Shown: positions 1 to 11,519 of the stretch, in pieces | How the letters are laid out: every line of letters starts with the position of its first letter | How positions within the stretch are numbered: position 1 is the first letter of the stretch | Assembly (NCBI GenBank): GCA_032622095.1 | Contig: CP136063.1 | Coordinates: 186,351,956 to 186,415,955, forward strand | Source of the DNA: Siphonodentalium dalli | Lineage: Eukaryota; Mollusca; Scaphopoda; Gadilida; Siphonodentaliidae | Direction: 5' to 3' | DNA length: 64,000 nt | Notes under the pieces: generated by a model | Databases searched by the model: none | What the model was told of the DNA's origin: nothing | The model's input: the letters and a program-made list of their open reading frames with translations, nothing else | Program-made: the position numbers and the translations under genes

Positions 1-378
1 TCTGCCTCAACAATGTTGTGCAACAAAATGTTGTTGCGTGCAACAAGAAACATGCCATGATACACGATGCAACATTGTTGCATTGAGTGCATTTGGCTTA
101 AGTAAGATTACTAACCCTCTAAATTATGTCTTCAACTGTCAACAGGTATAGTTCACCTTAAGTTAATAAACCCTCTTACCATTTGTATAGTCTCACGACT
201 AAAGTCTGGAAATGAGATGACCTTCAATTTTTTAGCAGTGTATAGCACAACAATTGCTGTGACCATCTGAAAAAGTTAAAGCAAGTATTAATAATTTAAA
301 GGCATATTATGAGATCAAAATAGAATAAAAAGAACAACTGAAAAGTCCGGCTGATACAGATCAAATGGTTGAAGTTAT
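1..378. other. AT-rich non-coding stretch
   Basis: I see no gene here. The first 90 bases contain many CAACATTGTTG-like words, which form small imperfect palindromes. There is no long reading frame, splice-bounded exon or recognisable repeat end. Confidence 0.4.
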
Positions 379-656
379 TTAACCTTTCCATGACTGGAGC
401 TTCCTAAAATTTTGCGAAAACACTGTGCCAATGCATTCTCTTATATATAAACGACTCTTCCATAGGGAGCATAGGAAGCCTCGCATATATAAGAGAATGT
501 ACATGTATTGGCCTAACAATATTTACCTTGACATTGTAAGCCAGTGCATAATCTTATATGCGAGGCTCTCTATGAGAGACTCCCATATATAAGAGAATGC
601 ACTGACACAGGGTTTTTAATGCTGCACCAGCGCAGCTCCCATCACGAAAGGGTTAA
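379..656 (+). mobile_element. TTAA-flanked MITE, family 1, copy 1
   Basis: This 278-bp element begins TTAACCTTTCCATGACTGGAGC and ends GAAAGGGTTAA, so its ends are imperfect inverted repeats carrying TTAA. The interior repeats CATATATAAGAGAATGCACT-like words in both orientations. Further copies lie at 61843-62115, 62503-62762 (inverted) and 63468-63555. TTAA ends followed by CCCTTT resemble piggyBac-type non-autonomous elements; that assignment is inference. Confidence 0.75.
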
Positions 657-2389
657 GTTTGAAAATTCTTTGCTCCCTAGTAGGCTCCTGCGATTGTTCA
701 AGATTCAATTAAAAATCATGAAAAGGTTCAATTTTATTTGAGATGAATGTGAAAATTCAACAATTTTTTAACCATCTTGCAATGGGAGACTCCTGTGCTT
801 TCTCTATATATACCATTATTAAATCGCCACAATCACGGTTAAACAGAAGGGGGATAGGATAACCATAAAAATACAAAATTTATTTCAGTTATCAATTAAA
901 TTTTCCAGTCTAATCTGTCAAAATGTAACAGTGTGATAATTATTATGATAATTATGTATCTCAAAGCCCTATTTGCCTGCGATAAGAAAACATGTTGATT
1001 ATTTTTATCATGGTGGTTCAAATCATGTTCTGATATGAAATCTTGATCGTCTAAGAATCCCCCCAAGGTTCAATTCCAGATTAGATTCAATGAAAAATAC
1101 AAGATTCAAAGCCTCTACCTGGATCTCGTGCAGTTAGTGTGCTAACCAATGTATCTGAACAACATATTTGTCACTTCTGACAATGTTGTTTCAGATGTGG
1201 TGACACAAATTTTTTGCTCAAAGTTGTATTATCTGGAAGTGAATCTACTAACTGATTCAATTCACTAGTTAAACAATCAGTTGAATTTTGTTCAAGTTAT
1301 AGCACTAACAAGCATAAAATTGCTAAAAATAGACAAACTAAGGGCCGTAACTCAGGTAAAATAAATTGGACAAACCTGGTTTCTGAATTCGATCAAGATA
1401 TTGTTGAGAAAGGTCCACATGTCAAATAAGAATGTAATCGGTTGACACATGTTCAAATTTTCGTGAGGGTATCTGAATATCTGAATCACGCAATAGCATG
1501 AAAATTATTTATGCTTTTAAAAGCTTAATTGCATTGTCCTTGAGTGTACTAGTAATGGAATAATACATAGCATAATTATGTGAATTTCGCCTCCCATATT
1601 AATACATGTATACTTCTAAAGACATGAATTTAGTTAAACTACTCTGAATACAGACCTGCCCAATGGCTAAAGCTTGAAATGATGGAAACCTGAAACGGGA
1701 TAAAATTTTAAAGAGATTAAACGACACTATTCAAAGCTCACATCAAACCAAGAGATTTGCGAGGAGTGTCATTTATATGACTGTTGCATTTTTTCAAATT
1801 GAAAACTTCTCTGGTAAAGAAGGGAGTCTATATAGTAATATTCCATGAAACTATGTGGTTATATTATTAAACATTGTCTATTAAACCATTTGTTTATTAT
1901 TGTACCAATATATGGACAGGATATAAATAATGACAGCTTAATAGAATGAGTGATGACTCATTATAATGAATACAACTATTCACAATTTGCTTATTTCAAA
2001 ACAAGACCCCCCCCCAAATTACCAAATCTACAAAATCTACCTTGAAATTACGAAATCTAACTTGACATTACCAACTGTACACTAGTGATCACCCCCTCCT
2101 CCAGCTCAAGAAGTCCCCTCTCGCCCAGGGCCCAGACTCCCAAGTCTTAGGTTGAAATTTCACAACCGACATCTCAAACTTTCTCAATTGTTGGAAATTT
2201 TCAATCTCACAAGCGCTTTATATAAAACCATTTAGACATGATTAAAGCCCAATTACCCATGGACCCAAAAACACTATATGTATGTCAGATTAATCAGTCA
2301 GGTAGTTCCAAGGTAGATGTTTTAATGAATTTTGTATTTTAATGATTTTTTAGACACAAAAGTCTTAAGTCCCCATAGTCCCGTCATTT
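657..2389. other. Non-coding, no recognised feature
   Basis: AT-rich sequence without a convincing exon. It holds a short C-run near 2008 and a possible degenerate tRNA-like stretch (about 1115-1160, minus strand) that I did not accept as a SINE. Confidence 0.35.
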
Positions 2390-3020
2390 CTTAACGGGTT
2401 GACCTCATGTTAACAGATCTGAATCTCAGTCACTAAAGGATCCTCCATACTATATGGTCCAACCTCTCTTGAGAAGACATTATAAGTATTACTATAGAGA
2501 CATACAGTTATGTCCCTGGTCCCACCCTATTTAACCTGACCACCAGTGACCCCATCTGCATTTGAATCCCAGACACCAAAGAACCCTTCATACTAAATAT
2601 CAGTAAAATAAACCTGACGGTCCGTGTAAAGGAAGCATATTAAGAGGAAAACTGTCCTTTGCTTGGCCCCTATTTGACCAGGATGACCCCATTTGAACAA
2701 ATCTGAACTACAGTCACAAAAGGACCCTTCATACCAAATATGAACCAATTCAACCTGATGGTACACGAGAAGTCGTTTTTAAGAATTACTATGAAGGGCA
2801 AGAGTTATGGCCCTGGCTTCACAACCATTTGACAGAGTGACCTCACTTGAACAAATTTGAATGTGAGTCACCTAGGGAACATCCACACCAAATATGAACC
2901 CATTCAGTCTTATGACCTAGAGAAGATGTTCAAAGAATTGTTGGCAGATGGATGGACGGACAGACAGATGAACAGGTAACAGATGAGAAGTGATGACTAT
3001 AGCTTCTTCTCATAAGAGCT
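2390..3020 (+). repeat. Tandem repeat family B, copy 1
   Basis: Four or so diverged units of roughly 150-170 bp share the wording 'gttatgtccctggc...tatttgacc...gaccccatttgaacaaatctgaa...'. The block ends in a GGATGGACGGACAGACAG stretch and GATGACTATAGCTTC. The same design recurs at 3430-3965, 53845-54125 (inverted) and 57700-58236. Such blocks are widespread in molluscan DNA as far as I know; no coding potential is visible. Confidence 0.7.
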
Positions 3021-3364
3021 TCAAATTTACATTTCATTGAACAAATCTGTCAGTCACCCCCCCCCCCCCCCCCCAACACTGTGGGGACATCCCTGTGAGA
3101 ATATGACATAAACATTTATTTGACTACATTAGCTTAACAAAATTCCCATGACCTTGAGAGCAAGTGCATTCTGAGAATTATATTCCATTCATCAAGCCAT
3201 CAGCTACCAGTGTCTGAGAGGTGTTGACATAGATAATTAGGTTTTAACGACTGCACACACAGCTTTTTGATACTCCTACAGCTGTGATCAAAACAAGGAT
3301 TTTAATGGGGTGAACAAGGAAGAGATAACATGGTATGATACAGTGTGGTGTGGCAGGGACAGGA

Positions 3365-3390
3365 GGTGGGGTGGGGAGGGTGGGGTTGGG
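3365..3390 (+). other. G-quadruplex-like G-run cluster
   Basis: Consecutive GGGG, GGGG, GGG, GGGG and GGG runs are separated by one or two bases, which fits the usual G-quadruplex pattern. It lies between the two family B blocks. No adjacent gene start is visible, so a regulatory role is unsupported. Confidence 0.4.
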
Positions 3391-3429
3391 TAGCTGTGAT
3401 ATGTCTAAAAAAATCAAAGGTCAAAATGC

Positions 3430-3965
3430 AAAAATGTTATTTTTTTTTAGAGTTATGTCCCTGGCTCTGCCCCTATTTGACCCAGTGACCCCATTTGAAC
3501 AAATCTGAACCCCAGTCACCCAAGGTCTCTCTGTACCAAATATAAGCTAAATCGGCCAAATATTTTTTTAGAAGAAGTCATTGTAAGAATTACTATGAGT
3601 TATGGCCCTGGTTTCTCAATTAATTGACCGGGTGACCTCATTTGAACAAATCTGAACACCAGTCACCCAAGGACCCTCCATACCAGATATTAGCTAAATC
3701 GGCCCAATGGTTCTGAACAAGAATTACTATGGAGGAATAGAGTTATGGCCCTGGCTTCGCAACTATTTGACCCAGTGACCTCATTTGAACAAATCTGAAT
3801 GAGAGTCACCTAGGGAACATCCACACCAAATATGAACAAATTCGATCTTCCGGTTTCAAAGGAGAAGATGTTCAAAGAATTGTTGATGGATGGACGGACG
3901 GACGACGGACGAGGAGTGATGACTATAGCTCCACCGGAGACTTCGTCTCAGGTGAGCTAAAAATA
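3430..3965 (+). repeat. Tandem repeat family B, copy 2
   Basis: Three units of about 160 bp of the same family as 2390-3020. This copy keeps the full 3' end: GGATGGACGGACGGACG, then GATGACTATAGCTCC and CTTCGTCTCAGGTGAGCTAAAA. The conserved tail, shared with the copy near 58236, suggests a defined element end rather than a simple satellite. Confidence 0.75.
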
Positions 3966-4678
3966 GGAGTGCTTTATTCTTCTATTCTGAAGAAAAGTTG
4001 GTACCGTACCAATTTTTTCTAAATTCTATGATTGGAAAGAGACTTCATGTGGCGTACATAGTCTGTGTATGATTATTTTAAATATATTGTTTTTGTCTAT
4101 CCAAATAGTACGTACCTGATATTATCATTATGGGTACTACATGTACCGTACTATATCATCCACGTAGAGTTATCTACCATGGAAACGTCAAAGAATGAGA
4201 TAACAGTCTGCACCTTTTCGCGTACGTTTTATTTTTAGTTCCCTTGAAAACATACAGCGATGGAAACTTTGTACATGACATATATATTCCTCCATATTTT
4301 GTGTATAGTCTTAGATCATGCCATGAATCTCTACCCAAGCTACACCCGTAGCTATCATATTCCACCAGTACAAAACCTCGGAACATGTTGATGTTCTGAT
4401 TGGCTCTGACAGCAAACTTTATAACATAGAACAAATTAGGCAGGAATATATTTATTTGTTAATACATGTAGTTGTTCTTCAGTAAATAACTTCACAATAA
4501 GGGGTAGACCAGCTGGAGATTGCATGCTTTTTTGTGACTTTTGTGAGCTGATATCCCAATAAGCATTGAATTAATTACCCGGGAGAAAATCCATAATTGT
4601 AAGTGATGCAAAGCAAAACAAAGTTACTTAAATCCTGAAATTTTGAGTTGGGACCTTCAACTACAGTGAAGTACATTA

Positions 4679-5702
4679 TTAACCCTTTGAACCCGGCTGG
4701 CCGGTATTCCGACCAGAACGTAATTGCATATATACGCGACTGGCCGGTTTTCCGGCCATGATGTAATCTCGTTCTACCGTCGGCGTCGCAGTGTTGCACT
4801 TTATTTTTTATATTTCGATAAATACTCAATGTTAAGAAAAATAAAATAGTGTTGCATAAAATTAATATTATAACTGTTTTAGCTGCCCAAAAATTATCGA
4901 GGTTGTGTTTGGCATAATGAAGTATAAGCCGATTAAAAACCGGATACAGTCTCCATTTTATCACATTTCTGCAGTTACGGCACTGCTATATTGATTCTCG
5001 CGACCTCTCATTTCGCGTTAGGTCATACCGCCTTGTATGGCTCATAAGAGATCTAAAAATATATATTTATAGGTAGAAACTTTAGTGACGTATTCTTGTG
5101 GTATTTATAACTCCCAATGTGTGAAGAAATTCCTGCTAAATTATATAATTCGCGCTAACGATTGTCGGATGTATAAAACACATGTCATACGAGTTTTGTT
5201 CAAGAATATACAAACTTCTGAGTTCATTAAATCATAACTTTTTTGTGCAAAGGTACACGTTATATAGATTTACACGAGAATAAAGTTCAGAATCTTGTCT
5301 TTAAGATGGCATAAGCCAATAGACCGCACAATGCCGCGCATTTTAATTATTGGTGGGATATTCAGCGAACACCCAGAGTTTGTTTTGGCTAAAACCCATA
5401 TGACGTCATGTATTTACGTTGGGATTGTGACGTTACGTAACATTTTTTGGCAGTTTCTATAATAAATCTAATAAGTTTTAAATTTTTAATAACTTTTTCT
5501 GGATATAAGACATTGAAACAGATTGTGATGTGCTGAATTCAGAATTTAATAATCTTTCCAATGGTGTAAACAATATGGTAGAAGAGAATGCATACATGTA
5601 CATACCATACGCCTGAACGCAGTCTACAATAAGTCAAAATACCCCTGGGAGTCCAGGGTCAGGGCGTTGATCCATGTGGGGAGCCAGGGTTCAATGGGTT
5701 AA
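4679..5702. mobile_element. TTAA-flanked non-autonomous element, family 2
   Basis: The left end is TTAACCCTTTGAACCC and the right end, read inward on the other strand, is TTAACCCATTGAACCC, so the 1024-bp segment has terminal inverted repeats each carrying TTAA. The inside is AT-rich, contains a TGACGTCA word at 5401-5408 and shows no transposase frame. TTAA plus a CCC start is the known arrangement of piggyBac-type elements; this would be an internally deleted or unrelated non-autonomous form. Confidence 0.7.
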
Positions 5703-5744
5703 AGAACAGGTAGGCCTCAGGTTCTAAGAAATATAATAAAATTT

Positions 5745-5830
5745 TTAAAGGTACTCAATCCGATTAAAGACCCCTAAATTACTATTTCAATGGCTTCACG
5801 AGTAAAAAATATGATTCGATTCGATTGATG
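5745..5830 (+). mobile_element. Partial family A MITE end
   Basis: TTAAAGGTACTCAATCCG followed by 'attactatttcaatggctt...gtaaaaaatatgattcgattcgat' matches the left end of the family A foldback element, after which similarity fades. It lies just upstream of a complete copy and is probably an older, decayed insertion. Confidence 0.6.
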
Positions 5831-6022
5831 ATCATGTATTATTGTCCCAAAATCGTGTAAATTTCTCAGTATGAAAAAATCAGACGTTTATGGACGGATC
5901 AAAACTAAATTTTGTATCTAGCCTAGATTCTAGGTTTATTTATACTGGGGGAGTGACATATAGGCAGTGTCCCGATTACATTCCTGAATGCTGGTGCCAA
6001 CAAGTTTGGAATTAGTTAAATG

Positions 6023-6484
6023 TTAAAGGTACTCAACCCGTAAAGAGGGTCCCCAACAACAACAATCCGATCGGAGGGTCCTATATTACTATTTCTTTGG
6101 CTTTGGGGGTAAAAAATATTTGATTCGAGTCGAGGAACCCATCAAACAAAGCTCAGAGTTATTAGATATTGATTTTTGAAATTTGTTATAAACTCGAGAT
6201 GAATACTACTAACTGCCGTAATCTGCTCTGGATGTGTTCTCCAAATCTATTCAAACAGACAAGGATGGATAACTCTAAAATCAAGTGGTAATTTTAACGC
6301 AATTTTTACTGAGTTCTGGGCCAGATAGTATTCCCGATAATGAAAAATAATAGATTTCTAAAATCGATATCTAACAAATCTGAGCTTTGATGGGTGACTT
6401 CCTCGACTCGAATCAAATATTTTTTACCCCCGAAGCCATTGAAATAGTAATTGAGAGGAGTTTTATCGGGTTGAGTACCTTTAA
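6023..6484. mobile_element. Family A foldback MITE, copy 1
   Basis: A 462-bp element starting TTAAAGGTACTCAACCCG and ending GGTTGAGTACCTTTAA. Behind the short terminal repeats a longer inverted repeat pairs TATTTGATTCGAGTCGAGGA with its complement, so the whole element can fold back. Short open frames inside it recur in other copies because the DNA recurs; they are not genes. The TTAA on both ends may be its target duplication. Confidence 0.85.
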
Positions 6485-6854
6485 CACATGAAAGTTTGAA
6501 ACCTCGATCAGCAATTAATATTTCTGAACTTACTTGAATGAGGTGAGAACGATTTTGTTCACAAACAATAGTAAAACCGACGACCCGCCGTAAAAGAGCG
6601 CCGACAATAGGCGAGGTAAACTTGATGTGTTTGAATCTTCCATCCTTCTGCAATGAACTGCTTCAAAAATGCATCTTTTGGCTCCCGCATCTGTGTGTTT
6701 ACGTGGAATTGTTATCAGACGCGCAGATCGATTAAAAGCAAGCATCCGTGAAGCCGATACGCTTTTCACCAATTGCCACGGGTTCTCCCATTTTTCACAA
6801 GGAAGAGGAGGAATAACTCTAAATTTGAATACGGAAACTATTCAACAGGTGCCC

Positions 6855-7120
6855 GATTTTTGACCGCAATAAGGAGAATCCCGTACAGAAAAGTTATCCC
6901 ACTTTTCAAGTTCGGTAACCCTAAACATAATAAATACTCCACCGGTGAATGTGGCGCTTTATTCTTCCCGCAGTTTGCTTGGCGGTAATTGTGAGATTGA
7001 TTTACGATTGTACATCACATTTTTGATCTTTCTAGATCATATTTTGTTATTTTGTTTACTGTTCTTCCCTCACTAAAACCCCCAGAAACAGTCGAATGGT
7101 ACTCGATTGGAATCGGTAAG
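6855..7120 (-). repeat. Paralogous 'empty site' of the family D insertion
   Basis: On the minus strand this matches 16715-16850 followed directly by 18978-19085 in one continuous run (for example CCGCCAAGCAAACTGC, then AATAAAGCGCCACATTC, then CACCGGTGGAGTATTTATT). In the 16.7-19.1 kb copy the two halves are separated by about 2.1 kb. This locus therefore preserves the arrangement before family D inserted. Confidence 0.75.
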
Positions 7121-7161
7121 TCTTCCCTCTACTGGAAATAATTAATAACAAACACCCAATT

Positions 7162-7290
7162 ATGTTTGGAAACCAGCCACGACGAGCGACTGTCCCGTTT
7201 ATTGATCGTAAAGGCAGACCTGACCACGTTAAGCATATAGTTACGTACAGCCCCAGTAACGACGGCGTCCCCACCGGCCAGAAAAAACCG
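7162..7290 (+). CDS. Possible protein-like short frame, unidentified
   Basis: An ATG at 7162 opens a frame whose first 40 or so codons (beginning MFGNQPRRATVPFIDRKG) have a balanced, charged composition unlike the surrounding AT-rich DNA, after which it runs into low-quality sequence. A possible donor GTAACG follows a CCCCA near 7256. I recognise no family. It may be a remnant exon carried by the repeat whose left part is also found near 16.7 kb, or chance. Confidence 0.15.
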
Positions 7291-7938
7291 CCATTCTTAT
7301 TTTATATTTTTTTTATATGGCGGAAATCTGTAACCAGCGCCTTTGTGGAGCCCGTCTGCAGGGTGAGAGGCTGGTCCTCATCTCGATATGATTGTGTGTA
7401 TTCATGTTGTCATGAGCCCCAATTTTTATATTGTCTGATACTCAATATTCAACATTATGAATATGATCATAAACTTAAAAGTTATCTCCACCTTACCATG
7501 AATAATCAGCACATGCTATATTTAGTTATCGTCCCTTGGAAATAAAACATTGTGACCAACATGACATGAATACGCGAAAGTATATCCTAAATGCATATAT
7601 ATATATGTATACAAGAAACCCACGCTGTAAGTAATAAACGTCTGAATCTGTCATGAGAAACTTCTGTGTGCTAGACCTAAGCTAGATTTGCTGAACCCAA
7701 TTCAGTTTTAACGATACAAACAGAAACCAACTACTCGCACAATGCGATTTATAATGAATCGTCTGTCAACATTCAAGATGCTTATCGTGTCTGAAATTTA
7801 TATATAACATTGTCGGATGTTATTTTGAATTACTTTACATCCGGTCTTAGAAACTTGTATGTACAATAATTTGTTAACCAAAATTATTGTTAGGAAGTTT
7901 ACGGAACGAACGTCGTTCTAGAAATGAAACACTTCTCT

Positions 7939-7999
7939 GAACACGTGACCTCCCTTCGCTGTCGCGAAGCCCCATTGGCTGTTACCACGTCACGTGTTC
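7939..7999. promoter_or_regulatory. Inverted pair of CACGTG E-boxes around a CCAAT box
   Basis: GAACACGTGAC at 7939-7949 is mirrored by GTCACGTGTTC at 7989-7999, with CCCATTGGCT (an inverted CCAAT box) between them and another CCAAT just downstream. CACGTG is the core bound by Myc/USF/MITF-type bHLH factors. The surrounding 100 bp is relatively GC-rich. It could be a promoter or merely another foldback element; no gene start is evident nearby. Confidence 0.3.
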
Positions 8000-8104
8000 A
8001 TAAACAACCATAATTCCACCCAATCGCGGAAATCCTCCGTTTCCCGCGCTGTCTAATTATGTTAACCCGTATCGCCAAGACAAATGTTTTTCTCTATTAC
8101 TACG

Positions 8105-8195
8105 AAACGCGAAAAACTATTAATCTCCACTGTATAAGATCCCAGATACAGGAGGGATAACTCCAAATTCACACAACGCAACACATACCTAAGTA
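8105..8195 (-). repeat. Segment shared with 16.63-16.71 kb
   Basis: The minus strand here (TTGTGTGAATTTGGAGTTAT, then CCTCCTGTATCTGGGATC, then ATACAGTGGAGATTA) reappears on the plus strand at about 16645-16712. With 8690-8790, which matches 16537-16625, it shows that the 16.3-16.85 kb sequence is a mosaic of pieces also present at 6.85-8.8 kb. Confidence 0.6.
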
Positions 8196-8689
8196 TTTTA
8201 AAGGTACGGTTGGCCTTGGCGGTGGGTATCCTGTGAAAATATTTCCAACCGTCAAAAACCGCCACAAACGGAAAGAACATCAAAATGTATAGACAGACTT
8301 TGTCCGTATACAAATAAGAAATATCGCATAAACATTATGTTATTGTCATATGGTTGACCATTGTTATGTAAACAAAAGCATAACAAGTTACTTTTCTGAT
8401 GTTTGTTTATATTATGATGGTAAACATAAAGAGCGTTCTTTGTGGATGAATTCCTGATATGGAACTAATAAAGAGCGTTTATGCCATTTGTGTGTGATTA
8501 GTCAGTAGCATTGTGCTGTCTTCTGTAACACAATCAGGCTCTTGCTTAGGTAAAATATAGTAGGTCTTTATGATAACATGCTGTTTACGCGATGGTCATG
8601 GTATATATGAACGAAACTGTATGCGTTTTACTGTTTTTTTCTGTTTACGGTGATTGGAACAAATATGAATTTTTTCGACAACTAAGGCC

Positions 8690-8790
8690 TAACGTGCCTT
8701 TAACCGTATAAACTAGGTTTTAAATATTTATTTTAACTTTATCAATGTGAAAAAAGAGGGATATCCTGAACACAACAGAAAAGAACTTAA
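8690..8790 (+). repeat. Segment shared (inverted) with 16.54-16.62 kb
   Basis: AGGTTTTAAATATTTATTTT, then AACTTTATCAATGTGAAAAA, then GGGATATCCTGAACACAAC recur on the minus strand just outside the right arm of the 14.6-16.6 kb foldback. It carries no coding potential. Confidence 0.6.
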
Positions 8791-8889
8791 AGGGGCACTT
8801 TGATTATTGCGACATAACGAAGAAGCGGGCCCCATTGGTTCAGAGTGCCCGGATGAAGATAATTAATCGAGTGTGCTTCTCACAGTACG

Positions 8890-9035
8890 AGCTAACTGCA
8901 TGGCCTCCTATAGCCTGATACCGGAGTACGCTGTGTATGTCTCTTTGGAAAGCAGACGAAATTCCTAAACGATGTACATCTGTTAGTAATTTCGTCGGCT
9001 TTTCTAAGACAGGCTATTTGGCCATGCGTTTGTCA
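8890..9035. repeat. Imperfect foldback
   Basis: ATGGCCTCCTATAGCCTG near the left and CAGGCTATTTGGCCATG near the right are inverted, and so are AGCAGACGAAATT and AATTTCGTCGGCT closer in, giving an imperfect stem. No gene is seen in the surrounding 8.8-9.4 kb. Confidence 0.5.
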
Positions 9036-9474
9036 CAACAGACCTGTTTCTTACGTGCATGCATAATTCGTGTTTATTGATAGTAATGATGAAAAGAGTA
9101 ACGGCTTGTATTAATCGAATAATATAAATGAAGTTAGTTTGCCGCGTATCGTAATCAGGATGGACTTTATTTTACCTATAGACCATTTTACAGATAACCA
9201 TTTTTACTGTTGCATTGTGGGCCAGAAAGTATCCAAATAAAGCCACGTGCTTTACGGTCGCATGCATTTACTATGGGGCATTTAGGGTGGGTCTATAAAA
9301 CTAATTATAACTTTGGTATCTGTCATAGTTTACGCGATAAATTTTAAACATATATCAGGGACATGTACCCCTTCTAGAATGTTCAAAAACATTTCCAGTT
9401 GCTTGTCGTATTTTAAATGGTTTTATGCGATGAAATAATGCGAAAATTTAGAAAATTGCACTATAATTTCTCAA

Positions 9475-10400
9475 TACTTTGCGGTTTTAGTAAACGCCTG
9501 ATAAAAGTATTTCTATTGGGAATTTTTACACCAAATTTTCAGAGAATATAGAGTAAACACAGTACTATCGGAATATCGTAAAGGAGTTCTGTGCATTTGG
9601 GATTGATTAACCCTCAGACTGCCGAAGCTGTCGTCAATAAATTCGCTTTTTCGTGTTCGACGAAAATGAAACTTGTCTGTTTAAAGGTCCCATTTCGTGT
9701 CGAATGGTGAATTTGGCTGCAACAACACCCGTGATGTTTTACTTCAACTTTCAAAAGAGGAAGTTTGAACACATTTTGTATTGTTTTTTTTTGTTTTGCC
9801 TAGAACAATATCCAATGATTGCGTCCATTAAAAACCTTCTTGCGCAAAAGCGCCGCTACACGATAAAGAGCGTTTTCATTTACAATCGTTTTTACTCGTT
9901 TTCAAAACTGATGTATATTGTTTTGTGAATGCTCATTGGTCACGCTATTTATTTTACGTATTTTTTTCTGTTGTATTTGAACATTTGTTACACAGGCTTC
10001 GCGATTATTAACTTCAACTGATAAGCGCCGACTGCGCAACGTATGCGCTCAACAGTTTGTCTCAAATAAATTGTTATAAAAACACAGGTTTATGGCCGCG
10101 GACATAAGCCGATTAAGTGTGATGTAATTTATCCATGAACTTGACAACTGGAGATTATATCACCATTCGACACGAAAATTGGACCTTTAAACAGACAAGT
10201 TTCATTTTCGTCGAACGCGAAAAAACGAATTTATTGACGGCAGCTTCGGCAGTCTGAGGGTTAATCAATCCCAAATGCACAGAACTCCTTTGCGATATTC
10301 CGATAGTACTGTGTTTACTCTATATTCTCTGAAAATTTGGTGTAAAATTTCCCAATTGAACGACTTTTATCAGGCGTTTACTAAAACCGCAAACTTATTC
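9475..10400. repeat. Foldback with arms of about 240 bp
   Basis: The sequence 9475-9712 is repeated as its reverse complement at 10152-10400 with few mismatches (for example GATTGATTAACCCTCAGACT against AGTCTGAGGGTTAATCAATC). The loop of about 440 bp is AT-rich and encodes nothing recognisable. The inverted similarity extends outside the TTAA sites described in the next entry, so the foldback is larger than the TTAA-bounded part. Confidence 0.8.
9607..10264. mobile_element. TTAA-bounded element, family 3
   Basis: Within the foldback, TTAACCCTCAGACTGCCGAAGC (9607 on) and its complement ending at 10264 place TTAA and a CCC start at both ends of a 658-bp segment, the layout of piggyBac-like non-autonomous elements. 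No transposase frame is present. Because the flanks are also inverted, the true element limits are uncertain. Confidence 0.5.
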
Positions 10401-10429
10401 CCTTCCCTATATATTCCTTATTTTCAAAA

Positions 10430-10680
10430 ATGTCGCTTTCGGCTGACTTGACGGCATGGGTGTGTGGCCCGCCCCGAATACCACATAGAAACACTCCAAC
10501 CTCCACCCATCACCCCCCCCCCCCCCAGTGGCACCACCCCGAGTGGTGAAAATTGGGTATGGACCATTTTCGAGAATGGTAAGGATTTCGACCGATTTGA
10601 CGGAATGTGTGGGTGGCCCGCCCTAAATACCACCTAAAAACACTCCGAGCCACCACGTATCACCCCCGGGTGGTGGGCCT
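10430..10680 (+). repeat. Two-copy tandem repeat, about 140 bp
   Basis: 'gacggcatgggtgtgtggcc...' at 10450 and 'gacggaatgtgtgggtggcc...' at 10600 begin two units that share CGCCC.AAATACCAC, AAACACTCC and a C-rich patch with GGTGG. The first unit carries a 14-base C run. It is non-coding. Confidence 0.6.
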
Positions 10681-10719
10681 ACCTCCCAACCCAAAACATA
10701 TAATAGCTTACTATATAGA

Positions 10720-11519
10720 GACTGGGACTCATATAATATATAATATTAGTCCCAGCTACATGTAGCTAAAATGTGAACAGCAGACATCCTGAGATACAAA
10801 CAATATATATTATTGATTGTTTGATTTTCCAACCAGTATTTAGTGGGGGGAATGTGTTGTTTTTAGACCAACAGCAGTATATTCTTCTACTTTTGGTCCA
10901 AAGTTTGGTCGGAATGGCTATCGGTTGAACAATTTAGGTTTAGAGGGTGTCAGGTTGGACATTTCATTTGGAAATGTTTGAGGTACCATTTGGAAAGTTC
11001 AACTGGGAGGGGGGGGGTGCAAAGTAGTATTTCGAGAACACTTGACTTTGGTCTGGTTCAAGGTACGTACATTTGGAAATGTCAAGGTGGACAAACCCAA
11101 GTTTCCCAACCACCCACCAATGGGGACCATCTACATGTAGCCACCTCCCCGATTATAAGGTATAAGAACACATTGGCTACATGGATGCGACTAGAGATCT
11201 CCATTGTGGGGGGGTCTCCAACGATAACTTACTATTATTATCACAGCTCTCAGTTAGTGGCCAAGACATAAATGCTATACGTGTAAGCATTCTCTCCAGT
11301 CAATTATTTACCAGATCGACATACTTCTAAGTTAGGAATGAAATAGACACGACAAGAGAAAAATGTAATCCTGTCCATTTTGGTCAATACATGTAGGCGA
11401 TCACTACCATAAATATGGTAATATAAATTTTTGCCTCAAGGCGACATATAATATTTCCGAATGCCATGCTACATGAAACTAAATATGAAATGTTCCAGAT
11501 ACCATAAAATCTCTTACAG
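10720..11519. other. Non-coding stretch with small palindromes
   Basis: CTGGGACTCATATAAT and ATATTAGTCCCAG near 10727-10755 form a small inverted repeat whose wording recurs at 12000-12035. GGTTGGACATTT and CATTTGGAAATGT-like phrases recur around 10950-11090. No exon is recognised. Confidence 0.35.

Noticed and set aside
1100-1165. tRNA-derived SINE on the minus strand
   Set aside because: Only loose resemblance to A and B boxes (TTAGCACACTAAC, GGCTTTGAATC) and no tail.
6306-6653. Frames containing YYFNGFGGKKYLIRVEE as a conserved gene family
   Set aside because: They are the translated inner arm of the family A MITE and start or end outside it in unrelated sequence; the opposite strand is equally conserved.
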